A stretch of 42,968 nt of DNA from an uncultured Bacteroides sp. Its GTDB lineage: Bacteria; Bacteroidota; Bacteroidia; Bacteroidales; Bacteroidaceae. This document shows positions 35,448-42,479 of this stretch, piece by piece (position 1 is the stretch's first letter; each line of letters begins with the position of its first letter). Under the pieces are notes generated by a model. That model did not search any database. It worked only from the letters and a program-made list of their open reading frames with translations, and was not told where the DNA came from. The stretch covers positions 1 to 42,968 of the forward strand of contig NZ_CASFWU010000023.1 of the NCBI RefSeq assembly GCF_949298305.1, in the 5' to 3' direction. The position numbers were made by a program, and so were the translations under genes.

Positions 35448-36269
35448 TTATTCATCGCGCGCCGTCGCCCTGACAATCTCGTCCGCATAGTCGCGGCTTC
35501 GGGCAGCCACGTCGCCGGTGGGCGTCAGCAGGCAGCTTTCGCCCCGGTAGACCAGTCCCGTCGGGTCGGTGCCCGCACAGTTCACCGCCGCCACCCAGGC
35601 CCGGTTCTCCACCGCCCGCTCCTTCAGCAGCCGGTTCCAGTCATCGCGCCGTGTTTCGGGCCAGTTGGCTATGTACAGCGCCATGTCGTACGTGCCGTCG
35701 TTGCGGCTCCAGTCGGAGAAACGCAGGTCGTAGCAGATGAACGTGGCCAGCCGCCATCCCTTCCAATGGAGCACCAGCCGTTCCTTGCCCGCCGAAAAAC
35801 TGCCCTTCTTGAAGCAGTTGTGCTTGTCGTAGTGCAGGCAGGTACCGTCGGGGTAAGCGGCCAGCAGGCGGTTGTAGTATTTTCCTTCTTCCTGATAGAC
35901 GGTGGAGCCTATCACCAGCGCGCCCGTCCGTGCGGCCCACTCCAGCATGGCGGCCCTGACAGCGGCATAAGAGGCGGCCACCTCGTCTTTCGAAGCTACG
36001 GCAACGGCAGCGGGTTTCTTCTTCATCTCGCAGCCGGAAACAAACAGTTCGGGGAAGACAATCACGTCGCAGTCCGTACAGCGGTCCACCCGCTCTCCGA
36101 AGGCCGACAGATTCTTCTCCACATCGCCCCAGGCCAGATGGGCCTGCACCAGCGCCATCCGCAGGGAGTCGGCCTTGTCCTGCGCCGCCACCCCCGCAGA
36201 AAGGAGGAGGCCCCATACACAAGCAGCCATTACACGCACCCAGTTAGTCATACAGCCGTTATTTCTCAT
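35448..36269 (-). CDS. nitrilase-superfamily hydrolase with predicted signal peptide
   Basis: Encodes 273 residues of the carbon-nitrogen hydrolase fold, closest by eye to the YafV/Nit2 omega-amidase group. The catalytic triad is complete: Glu74 (FPELF), Lys149 (YDKHNCF) and Cys179 (ICYDLRF). Unusually for this group the domain is preceded by about 30 residues that read as a Sec signal (WVRVMAACVWGLLLSAGVAAQ), without a lipobox Cys, so a periplasmic location is predicted. Start candidates are Met1, Met7 and Met14; all keep the hydrophobic core. It begins 24 nt after the end of a decayed ATPase gene on the same strand. The substrate is unknown. Confidence 0.85.
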   Translation of the reverse strand: MRNNGCMTNWVRVMAACVWGLLLSAGVAAQDKADSLRMALVQAHLAWGDVEKNLSAFGERVDRCTDCDVIVFPELFVSGCEMKKKPAAVAVASKDEVAASYAAVRAAMLEWAARTGALVIGSTVYQEEGKYYNRLLAAYPDGTCLHYDKHNCFKKGSFSAGKERLVLHWKGWRLATFICYDLRFSDWSRNDGTYDMALYIANWPETRRDDWNRLLKERAVENRAWVAAVNCAGTDPTGLVYRGESCLLTPTGDVAARSRDYADEIVRATARDE

Positions 36270-36293
36270 TCAATAATATGGATTGACAAACGT

Positions 36294-36736
36294 TTATTCT
36301 ACCCTCCAGTCGCTGATGGTGCCCGTCTCTGACGAGAACGCGGCACCTCTACAAAGCGGTCGCCGTAACCCAACTCGTTTTCGCGGCAAGGCAGTTCGTA
36401 CCGCTTCTCCCACTCGGATACATGGAAGTTGATTTTCTTCTCCAATTCGCCGGGATTGGTATCATTGGTTCTGTTGAAGTCCACATGGAACACGGGATAA
36501 GCATTCCTCTCCGTCTCCAGCCGCTCGATGGCCATCCCGCGGAACAAATCCTTGCGGCCATCGAAGCAGTTCTTCAGGGTGGACACCAGCAGGCTCTTGC
36601 CGAAGCGGCGCGGGCGGCTCAGAAAGCAGATGCTGCTCTCGTGGGTCAGCCGATAGAGTAATTCCGTCTTGTCCACATAAACATAACCGTCCTCGACGAT
36701 GCGGTCGGAACTCTGTATTCCAATGGGATACTTCAT
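36294..36736 (-). pseudogene. AAA-ATPase-like/PD-(D/E)XK family gene with internal deletion
   Basis: From 36736 the frame encodes the N-terminus of the AAA-ATPase_like (PF09820) family: MKYPIGIQSSDRIVEDGYVYVDKT, the atypical P-loop RPRRFGKSLL (residues 41-50), and text typical of the family up to GYGDRF (residue 128). The open frame then gives 17 unrelated residues and stops at 36299. In another frame, 36294-36338 encodes FSSETGTISDWRVE followed by a stop, which is what the extreme C-terminus of full-length members (roughly 500 residues, with a nuclease domain) looks like. So some 370 codons, including the rest of the ATPase and the nuclease, appear to be deleted out of frame. A -7 match (TATCTTTG, 36760-36767 minus) survives upstream. 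Confidence 0.8.
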
Positions 36737-36820
36737 AAATCAACGTTTTACTACTCCCGCAAAGATAAGGGATTTAACGAATAAAGGGAACTGAAAGGAC
36801 CGAGAAAATGAGATTCGTTT

Positions 36821-39580
36821 CTAACTACCTCCATCCTTCCGCTTCAGAAAGTCCGTAGGATTTTCTCCAAAGTACTCCTTGTAGCATTTGGTGAAGTAGG
36901 AGGGAGAGCTGAAGCCCACTTCGTAGGTGATTTCGGCCACTGTCTTGTCGGTGGAGGCCAACAACGAGGCGGCCCGCTTGAGGCGGGCGATGCGCAGCAG
37001 TTCGTTGGGCGAATAGCCGCACAGGGCCTTCGTCTTACGGTACAGCTGCACGCGGCTCAGGCCAATCTCTCCTCCCAGGTCTTCCACGCTGAGGTTGGGG
37101 TCGGACAGGCGGTCGTCTATCAGGCGGTGCAGTTTCTCCATGAAGCCCTTGTCCACGTCTGTAACAGGCGACTTCTGTAACGGGGCATTGCTGCCGTCGG
37201 CAAAGAAATGCTGCAAACGCCGGCGGTTCTCGATGAGATTGCGCAGGCGCACAGTGAGCAGCTGCGCGCTGAATGGCTTGGAGATGTACGAGTCCGCCCC
37301 ACACTCGTACCCCTTTATCTTCTGCTCGTCCACAGCATAGGCCGTGAGCATCATCACGGGAATGTGGGATGTCTGCAACTCCGACTTCAAACGGCGGCAG
37401 CACTCCATGCCGTCCATCACAGGCATCATCACGTCGCAGATGATGGCATCGGGCACGTACTTCATGGCCTGCTGCACGCCTTCCTGCCCGTTGGCTGCTT
37501 CAATGACGTTGTATCTTTCCTGCAAGACGGAGCGCACGTAGTCACGGATGTCCTGGTTGTCGTCTATCACCAGGATGGTTTCCTTGTCTTCGGGCGGCGT
37601 GTCGCTGACTGCCGTCTGCACGGTTTCCTGGTCGGCAGCCAGCACGGCTCCTTCCTTCAGACTGGGCGGCACGACCGTGCGAACCGTTTCCGGTTCCAAG
37701 ACGCCGCTCTGCTGTGCAGGCATCTCGATGGTGAAGCGCGTGCCTTTGCCTTCGGCTGTATCTACACGGATGGTGCCGTGGTGCATCTCCACAAAAGCCT
37801 TCACCAGTGCCAGACCGATGCCCGAACCGGCGTGGTGTACGTCTATCTGATAGAAGCTCTCAAAAATGTGCTGCACATGCTCGGCAGGCATTCCCACACC
37901 CGTATCGGTCACCTGCAGGCAGACACGGCGGTCGTCTCCGCAGCCGGCAAGGGCCAGGTTCACGCTGACACTGCCGTTCTCGGGCGTAAACTTGAAGGCA
38001 TTGGAGAGAAGGTTGTAGACAATGCGCTCCATCTTCTCGGCATCGGCCGTCACGGTATAGTCGCCGGCCACGTCCGCCTCGATGCGGAAGTGGATGTGCT
38101 TGCGGAAGGACAGGGTGCGGAAGGCATCGGTCCACTCCATGAGCGAGGCGCGAAGGTCGAAACGGCTCAGGCGGAGCTGGAGCTTGCCGTTCTCGAACTT
38201 GCGGAAGTCCAGTATCTGGTTCACCAGGCGCAGCAGTACGGTGACATTCTTGTGGATTATGTTCAGCAGGAAGCGCTGGTGTTCGTCCAGATTGGTGCTC
38301 TGCTGCAGCTGGTCTACGGGGTCGGCAATGAGGGTAAGCGGAGTGCGGAAGTCGTGGGAAACGTTGGTGAAGAAGGCCAGCTTGGCATGGGTGGCCTCCT
38401 CCAGCCGCCGCGACAGGGTGATGAGCTGGTCGCGCTGTTCTTCCAACTGTTTCTTCTGTCTGGACAGTTCCGTGTTCAGGCGGTTCTTGGTCCAGAAGGC
38501 ACGCACCACGAAGACCAGCAGCGCCGCCACCAGCACCAGAATGACGATGCAGGCGTAGAGGAACATGCGCTGGGCCGAGTAGCGCAGCAGGAAGGCGTCG
38601 AGCTGGCTGTTCAGCTTCTCAATCTTTCCGTCCAGCGTGGCAATGTGTGCCGTCTGCATCTGCATCACATGGGCGTTCTGCCGGTTGACGGGGGCAGTGG
38701 ACAGCAACGTCTCGTGCGGATAGTTGCGCCCTTCCAGAATGTTCATGGCTACCTGTACCACGTGGTCGCCGCCCGTAGGATAAATGAAGGTGCCGTCCAG
38801 CGTACCGTCGGCCACCAACTCGACGCCCAGCCCCTTGCCGGGCAGTGCATCCACTCCCACAAACAGCATCTCCCGCTCACGACCGCGGCGCACGGCTGCC
38901 TCGTGGGCGCCTGCCGCCATGGGATCGTTGTGGGCAAACACCAGGTCAATCTGCGGTTGGCAGGCCAGGATGGAGTCGAAAGCCTGCTCGGCCGACTGTC
39001 TGAACCAGCCTGCATCGGCACTGGCCACCACCTGTATGCCGGGTACGAGCGACAGCACGTCCATCATCCCCCGATGGCGGTCGGCCGCAGGTGTAGACCC
39101 CCGCAGGCCCGTCAGTTCCACAATTTTTCCTTTGCCGTGCAGGCGGGCGGCTATGTAGTGGCCTATCTGCCGTCCCATCTCATAGTTATCGGCTCCTACG
39201 TAGGCGGTATAGTGGTCTGAATTGATGCGGCGGTCCACCAGCACCACGGGAATGCCCTTGGCATAAGCCTTCTCAACCACGGGCGCAATGGCTTCGGCCT
39301 CGTTGGGAGCCACGACAATCAGGTCCACTCCCTCGCGGATAAAGCGTTCGATGTCCGCTATCTGCCGCGCGTTGTCGTCGCCTGCCGAGCGGATGTCCAC
39401 CTCCACACCGGGATAGAACAGAGCCTCGCGGCGTATTTCCTTGTTCATCTGTGTGCGCCAGGCGTCGTCGCTGCATTGCGACACGCCGATGACATAGCGT
39501 GCCTTCTCGCCACTACAGGCATTGAACAGCAGGCTGAGGGCGCACAGAGCGCCGAGCACAAGGCCAAAAGAGCGTTTCAT
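36821..39580 (-). CDS. hybrid two-component system regulator with sugar-binding periplasmic sensor
   Basis: A 919-residue one-protein phosphorelay (HTCS). The N-terminal signal has a lipobox-like LFNAC at residues 18-22. A type I periplasmic sugar-binding domain (about 28-310, VIGVSQCSDDAWRTQMNKEI, VGADNYEMGRQIGHYI) is followed by a coiled segment, a transmembrane helix (about 339-362), HisKA with His409 (NVSHDFRTPL), a HATPase with N-box NLLSNAFKFTP and G-boxes DTGVGM and GSGIGLAL, a receiver domain with phospho-acceptor Asp716 and Lys768, and an AraC-type HTH (about 815-915). The layout matches B. thetaiotaomicron BT1754, which senses fructose. The adjacent fructokinase and transporter genes support fructose as ligand, but that is inference. 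Confidence 0.95.
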   Translation of the reverse strand: MKRSFGLVLGALCALSLLFNACSGEKARYVIGVSQCSDDAWRTQMNKEIRREALFYPGVEVDIRSAGDDNARQIADIERFIREGVDLIVVAPNEAEAIAPVVEKAYAKGIPVVLVDRRINSDHYTAYVGADNYEMGRQIGHYIAARLHGKGKIVELTGLRGSTPAADRHRGMMDVLSLVPGIQVVASADAGWFRQSAEQAFDSILACQPQIDLVFAHNDPMAAGAHEAAVRRGREREMLFVGVDALPGKGLGVELVADGTLDGTFIYPTGGDHVVQVAMNILEGRNYPHETLLSTAPVNRQNAHVMQMQTAHIATLDGKIEKLNSQLDAFLLRYSAQRMFLYACIVILVLVAALLVFVVRAFWTKNRLNTELSRQKKQLEEQRDQLITLSRRLEEATHAKLAFFTNVSHDFRTPLTLIADPVDQLQQSTNLDEHQRFLLNIIHKNVTVLLRLVNQILDFRKFENGKLQLRLSRFDLRASLMEWTDAFRTLSFRKHIHFRIEADVAGDYTVTADAEKMERIVYNLLSNAFKFTPENGSVSVNLALAGCGDDRRVCLQVTDTGVGMPAEHVQHIFESFYQIDVHHAGSGIGLALVKAFVEMHHGTIRVDTAEGKGTRFTIEMPAQQSGVLEPETVRTVVPPSLKEGAVLAADQETVQTAVSDTPPEDKETILVIDDNQDIRDYVRSVLQERYNVIEAANGQEGVQQAMKYVPDAIICDVMMPVMDGMECCRRLKSELQTSHIPVMMLTAYAVDEQKIKGYECGADSYISKPFSAQLLTVRLRNLIENRRRLQHFFADGSNAPLQKSPVTDVDKGFMEKLHRLIDDRLSDPNLSVEDLGGEIGLSRVQLYRKTKALCGYSPNELLRIARLKRAASLLASTDKTVAEITYEVGFSSPSYFTKCYKEYFGENPTDFLKRKDGGS

Positions 39581-39606
39581 GGTTCTTCGTTATTGGTTAG
39601 GATGGA

Positions 39607-39657
39607 CAAAGATAAAAAAAGACGGGCGCAGAAAAAAACAAGCCTGCCCGTTTTTTT
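39607..39657 (-). promoter_or_regulatory. T-rich hairpin and -7 element upstream of the HTCS gene
   Basis: On the minus strand a stem (39646-39657 with 39616-39627, including one G-T pair and A/T pairs at the base) is followed by a T run and then TATCTTTG (39607-39614), a perfect -7 box 27 nt before the HTCS ATG. A TTG at 39639-39641 is 24 nt upstream of the box, longer than usual. The hairpin could terminate read-through from the fructokinase side and so insulate the regulator gene. Confidence 0.6.
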
Positions 39658-39766
39658 ATGCCAAGTCGTCTCACATATTCTTCATAATTAACGATTCTGG
39701 GGAAGAAGCAGGAAAGGGTAGGGATTTGTTTGTCCGGATATGGCAGGTTGCCGCATCCTTTGTAGA

Positions 39767-39810
39767 ACCACAGATGACACAGACAAGAAACGGAGATTTT
39801 CACAGATTGA
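39767..39810. repeat. degenerate CACAGATT-type repeat
   Basis: The stretch contains CCACAGATGACACAGA and CACAGATTGAAAC, near-copies of a CACAGATT motif. The surrounding 39658-39930 contains no supported gene. Confidence 0.4.
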
Positions 39811-39930
39811 AACGAATGTACCTTCTCCGTTAATTCAGTGTTTTCAATGGATTGAAAAACTGAAATTAGGTAGCAGAATGATTACTGCTTTCCCCCCTTT
39901 ATACGACGCTTGCATTACGTTTGCTCCATG

Positions 39931-39975
39931 CAAGCACGGCTCGCGGACCGTGCTTGTGTCGTTCGCGAGCCGTGC
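39931..39975. repeat. GC-rich palindromic repeat, copy 2
   Basis: Two mutually exclusive hairpins are possible: CAAGCACGG/CCGTGCTTG (39931-39939 with 39948-39956), or a perfect 12-bp stem GCACGGCTCGCG/CGCGAGCCGTGC (39934-39945 with 39964-39975). The left part resembles the 24331-24350 palindrome (18 of 20 bases identical). It lies 38 nt beyond the fructokinase stop. Confidence 0.8.
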
Positions 39976-40012
39976 AAGCTTCCTGTAAACGGAGGATAAG
40001 CAGTGCCGGAGG

Positions 40013-40906
40013 TCAGGCCAGGCGGCTGGTCAGCGACTCGGGCAGTACGGGCATGGCGCCCTGCTGCGTGCAGACGTAGGCCGATGTGTCGACGGCCAGC
40101 CGATGGGCATCGGCCACGGAAAGCCCCTTGAGCGTGGCGGCCACGAAGGAGGCGGTAAACGAGTCGCCGGCCCCCACGGTGTCGGCAACCTGCACCTTCG
40201 GTGTCTCTACAAACGAGATGTGACCGGGCGTGAAGACGTAGCTGCCGTTGACGCCGCAGGTCAGGATGAGCATCTTCAGGTCGTACTTGGCCAGCAGAAT
40301 CCAGCACTTGTCCTGCAGGTCGATGCCGGGATAGCCGAACATGCGGCTCACGGTAACCAGTTCCTCGTCGTTAATCTTCAGGATGTTGCAGCGACGGAAC
40401 GATTCGCACAGGATTTCTTTCGTATAGAAGCTCTGGCGCAGGTTGATGTCGAATATTTTCAGCGTGTCGGCATCGGCGGGCATGGCGTCGAGAAAACGGT
40501 GGATGGTCTGACGCGACACGATGCTGCGCTGGGCCAGCGAGCCGAAGCAGACGGCGCGCGTCTGTCGGGCCAGCCCTTCGAGGGCCTGCGTGTAGGGAAT
40601 GTTGTCCCAGGCCACCCCTTCCTTGATGTCATAGCAAGGCACGCCCTCGGCGTCCAGTTCCACCTGGACGGTTCCCGTGGGGTAGGGCACGATTTCCACC
40701 ATGCCGTAAAGCTGCTTCTGGCGGAAGCTGTCCAGTATCTCCGTGCCCAGTTTGTCCTGTCCCACGGCACTCACCACACGGCTGTTCAGGCCGAACTGCG
40801 ACACGTGGTAGGCAAAGTTGGCGGGCGCCCCGCCCAGTTTTTTCCCTTCGGGCAGCACGTCCCACAGTGCTTCGCCCATTCCGACTACAATTGGTTGATT
40901 ATTCAT
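40013..40906 (-). CDS. PfkB-family carbohydrate kinase, probable fructokinase
   Basis: Encodes 297 residues of the ribokinase/PfkB fold. The N-terminal GEALWDVLPEGKKLGGAPANFAYH is the sugar-binding signature, and the C-terminal DTVGAGDSF carries the catalytic base Asp248 and the anion hole. The GE-x-L-W-D-x-L-P start is characteristic of fructokinases rather than ribokinases or 1-phosphofructokinase. It would convert imported fructose to fructose 6-phosphate. It lies downstream of the MFS transporter on the same strand, separated by a 228-nt repeat-filled gap, and upstream of the HTCS gene. Confidence 0.92.
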   Translation of the reverse strand: MNNQPIVVGMGEALWDVLPEGKKLGGAPANFAYHVSQFGLNSRVVSAVGQDKLGTEILDSFRQKQLYGMVEIVPYPTGTVQVELDAEGVPCYDIKEGVAWDNIPYTQALEGLARQTRAVCFGSLAQRSIVSRQTIHRFLDAMPADADTLKIFDINLRQSFYTKEILCESFRRCNILKINDEELVTVSRMFGYPGIDLQDKCWILLAKYDLKMLILTCGVNGSYVFTPGHISFVETPKVQVADTVGAGDSFTASFVAATLKGLSVADAHRLAVDTSAYVCTQQGAMPVLPESLTSRLA

Positions 40907-40920
40907 GGTTGTTGGTTTTT

Positions 40921-41152
40921 AATAGTTGACGAGTTGACAAGAGAATTAGTTAGTTGACAAGTAGACAAGGCTACAGACTACAAGGGCGGCCTTGTTTTTA
41001 TTAGTGGACGAGTTGACAAGGCATCAGGCCACAAGGACTGCCTCGTGGTCTCGTTTACTTGTCCACTCGTCTACTTGTCTACTCGTTAACTCGTTAACTT
41101 GTTCACTTGTCCACTCATTAACTCGTTAACTCGTTTACTTGTTCACTTGTTT
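40921..41152. repeat. inverted arrays of a degenerate 8-bp repeat
   Basis: On the right, 41057-41152 is exactly twelve consecutive 8-bp units of consensus ACTYGTYN, with one more imperfect unit before it (41049-41056). On the left, units of the opposite orientation (NRACRAGT) lie at 40927-40970 and 41006-41021. Two hairpins occupy the centre (40965-40971 with 40989-40995; 41026-41036 with 41041-41051). The last five codons and the stop of the MFS gene (41135-41152) are made of repeat units. Confidence 0.85.
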
Positions 41153-42307
41153 AATTTTCAGCGTATAGCCTATCAGATAGAGCACGCCGACCGTCATCAC
41201 GGCCACGGCACCACTCTGGCCTACTGCATCGCTGGCCACACCCATCAGCAGCGGGAACACCGTGCCGCCGAAGAGGCCCATAATCATCAGACCCGAAACC
41301 TCGTTCTTCTTCTCGGGCACCGTTGTCAGCGCCTGCGCGAAGATAATGGGGAACACATTCGAGTTGCCGAAGCCGATGAGGGCGATGCAGGCGTAGATGA
41401 CGTAGTGGGCGTCGGACACCAGCAGTCCTGCCATTGCCACCAGCATGCAAGCTACACTGATGCCCAGGAAGCAGCGTGCAGACAGGTGTTGCAGGATGAA
41501 CGTACCCAGCAGGCAGCCCGCCGTACGGAAGATGAAGTAAAGGCTCGTGGCAAATCCCGCCTCTTCGAGCGTCAGCCCCACACGTTCCATCAGCAGTTTG
41601 GGAGCCGTGGTGTTGGTGCCCACGTCGATGCCCACGTGGCAGACAATGCCCAGGAAGCACAGCAGGATGAACGGACGGCCCAGCAGGCGCAGGCAGTCGG
41701 CAAAGCCCGATGCCTGGTCGGGTTTCTCTTCCTCGATGGGTGTAGACGACAGCCACAGGATGGCAATGACGGCCACTACCATGTAGACGGGGAACAGCAC
41801 ACGCCAGCCCAGTCCGAAAGTAGGCATGGCCTGCGTAGCGCCCCACATGGCGATGTAAGGAGCCAGAAACGAAGCGATGGCCTTGACAAACTGTCCGAAG
41901 GTGAGCGAACTGGCCAGGCGGTCGCCCGTGATGATGTTGCTCAGCAGCGGGTTGAGCGAAGTCTGCATCAGTGCATTACCGATGCCCAGCAGCGAGAAGG
42001 AACAGAGCATCAGCCCATAACCGTCGCCAAAGAGCGGCAGCAGCAGCGACACGGCGGTCACCAGCAAACTGAGCAGCACGGTGCGCTTCCGCCCGATGCG
42101 GTTCATCAGCATCCCCGTCGGCACGGAGAAGATGAGGAACCAGAAGAAGACAAGCGACGGAAAAATATTGGCCTGCGAGTCCGTCAGCCCCAAGTCGGCC
42201 TTCACATAATTGGAAGCGATACCCACCAGGTCAACAAAGCCCATGGCGAAAAAGCAAAGCATGACGGGTATCAGCCTTCCGTATTTCATTTGTTGTTTTG
42301 CGGTCAT
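41135..42307 (-). CDS. MFS sugar transporter, FucP-like
   Basis: Encodes 390 residues with twelve predicted membrane helices, of the major facilitator superfamily. The loop motif MNRIGRKR after helix 2 and the N-terminal pattern (LIPVMLCFFAMGFVDLVGIASNYVKADLGLT) are like the FucP/fructose-transporter group used by Bacteroides for monosaccharide uptake across the inner membrane. Fructose is suggested by the adjacent fructokinase; the GH36 gene would also allow galactose or melibiose-type sugars. The C-terminal KQVNK is encoded by an 8-bp repeat array. The gap to the upstream GH36 gene holds a second array. Confidence 0.9.
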   Translation of the reverse strand: MTAKQQMKYGRLIPVMLCFFAMGFVDLVGIASNYVKADLGLTDSQANIFPSLVFFWFLIFSVPTGMLMNRIGRKRTVLLSLLVTAVSLLLPLFGDGYGLMLCSFSLLGIGNALMQTSLNPLLSNIITGDRLASSLTFGQFVKAIASFLAPYIAMWGATQAMPTFGLGWRVLFPVYMVVAVIAILWLSSTPIEEEKPDQASGFADCLRLLGRPFILLCFLGIVCHVGIDVGTNTTAPKLLMERVGLTLEEAGFATSLYFIFRTAGCLLGTFILQHLSARCFLGISVACMLVAMAGLLVSDAHYVIYACIALIGFGNSNVFPIIFAQALTTVPEKKNEVSGLMIMGLFGGTVFPLLMGVASDAVGQSGAVAVMTVGVLYLIGYTLKIKQVNK

Positions 42308-42315
42308 TGTTTTTA

Positions 42316-42470
42316 AGAAGTTAGAGAAGTGAAGGAATAAAGGAATGAAGAAGTTAAGGAGTTAAGCCAATACTTTGACTTACGATTATTGTGTTCTGCT
42401 TTAAAGACAACAGACAAGTATAGGGAATTGGCTTAACTTCTTAACTTCTTCACTTCTTAACTCCTTAATT
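42316..42470. repeat. long hairpin made of 8-bp repeats between GH36 and MFS genes
   Basis: The left arm consists of units like AGAAGTTA, AGGAATGA, AGGAGTTA, and the right arm of ACTTCTTA, ACTTCTTC, ACTCCTTA. Positions 42332-42370 pair with 42428-42466 at about 35 of 39 positions, counting G-T pairs, with a perfect 10-bp inner stem, around a 57-nt loop. No T tract follows on the minus strand. Confidence 0.85.
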
Positions 42471-42479
42471 CATAAATAT

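Noticed and set aside
37208..39220. 670-codon open frame opposite the HTCS gene
   Set aside because: Antisense shadow; His- and Gln-rich composition typical of reverse reading, and no domain seen.
40981..41000. Plus-strand terminator (CAAGG-GCGG-CCTTG followed by Ts)
   Set aside because: No plus-strand gene ends here; transcription through this gap is on the minus strand, where no T tract follows the stem.
41057..41152. CRISPR array
   Set aside because: Units are 8 bp, contiguous and degenerate, with no spacers and no cas genes nearby.
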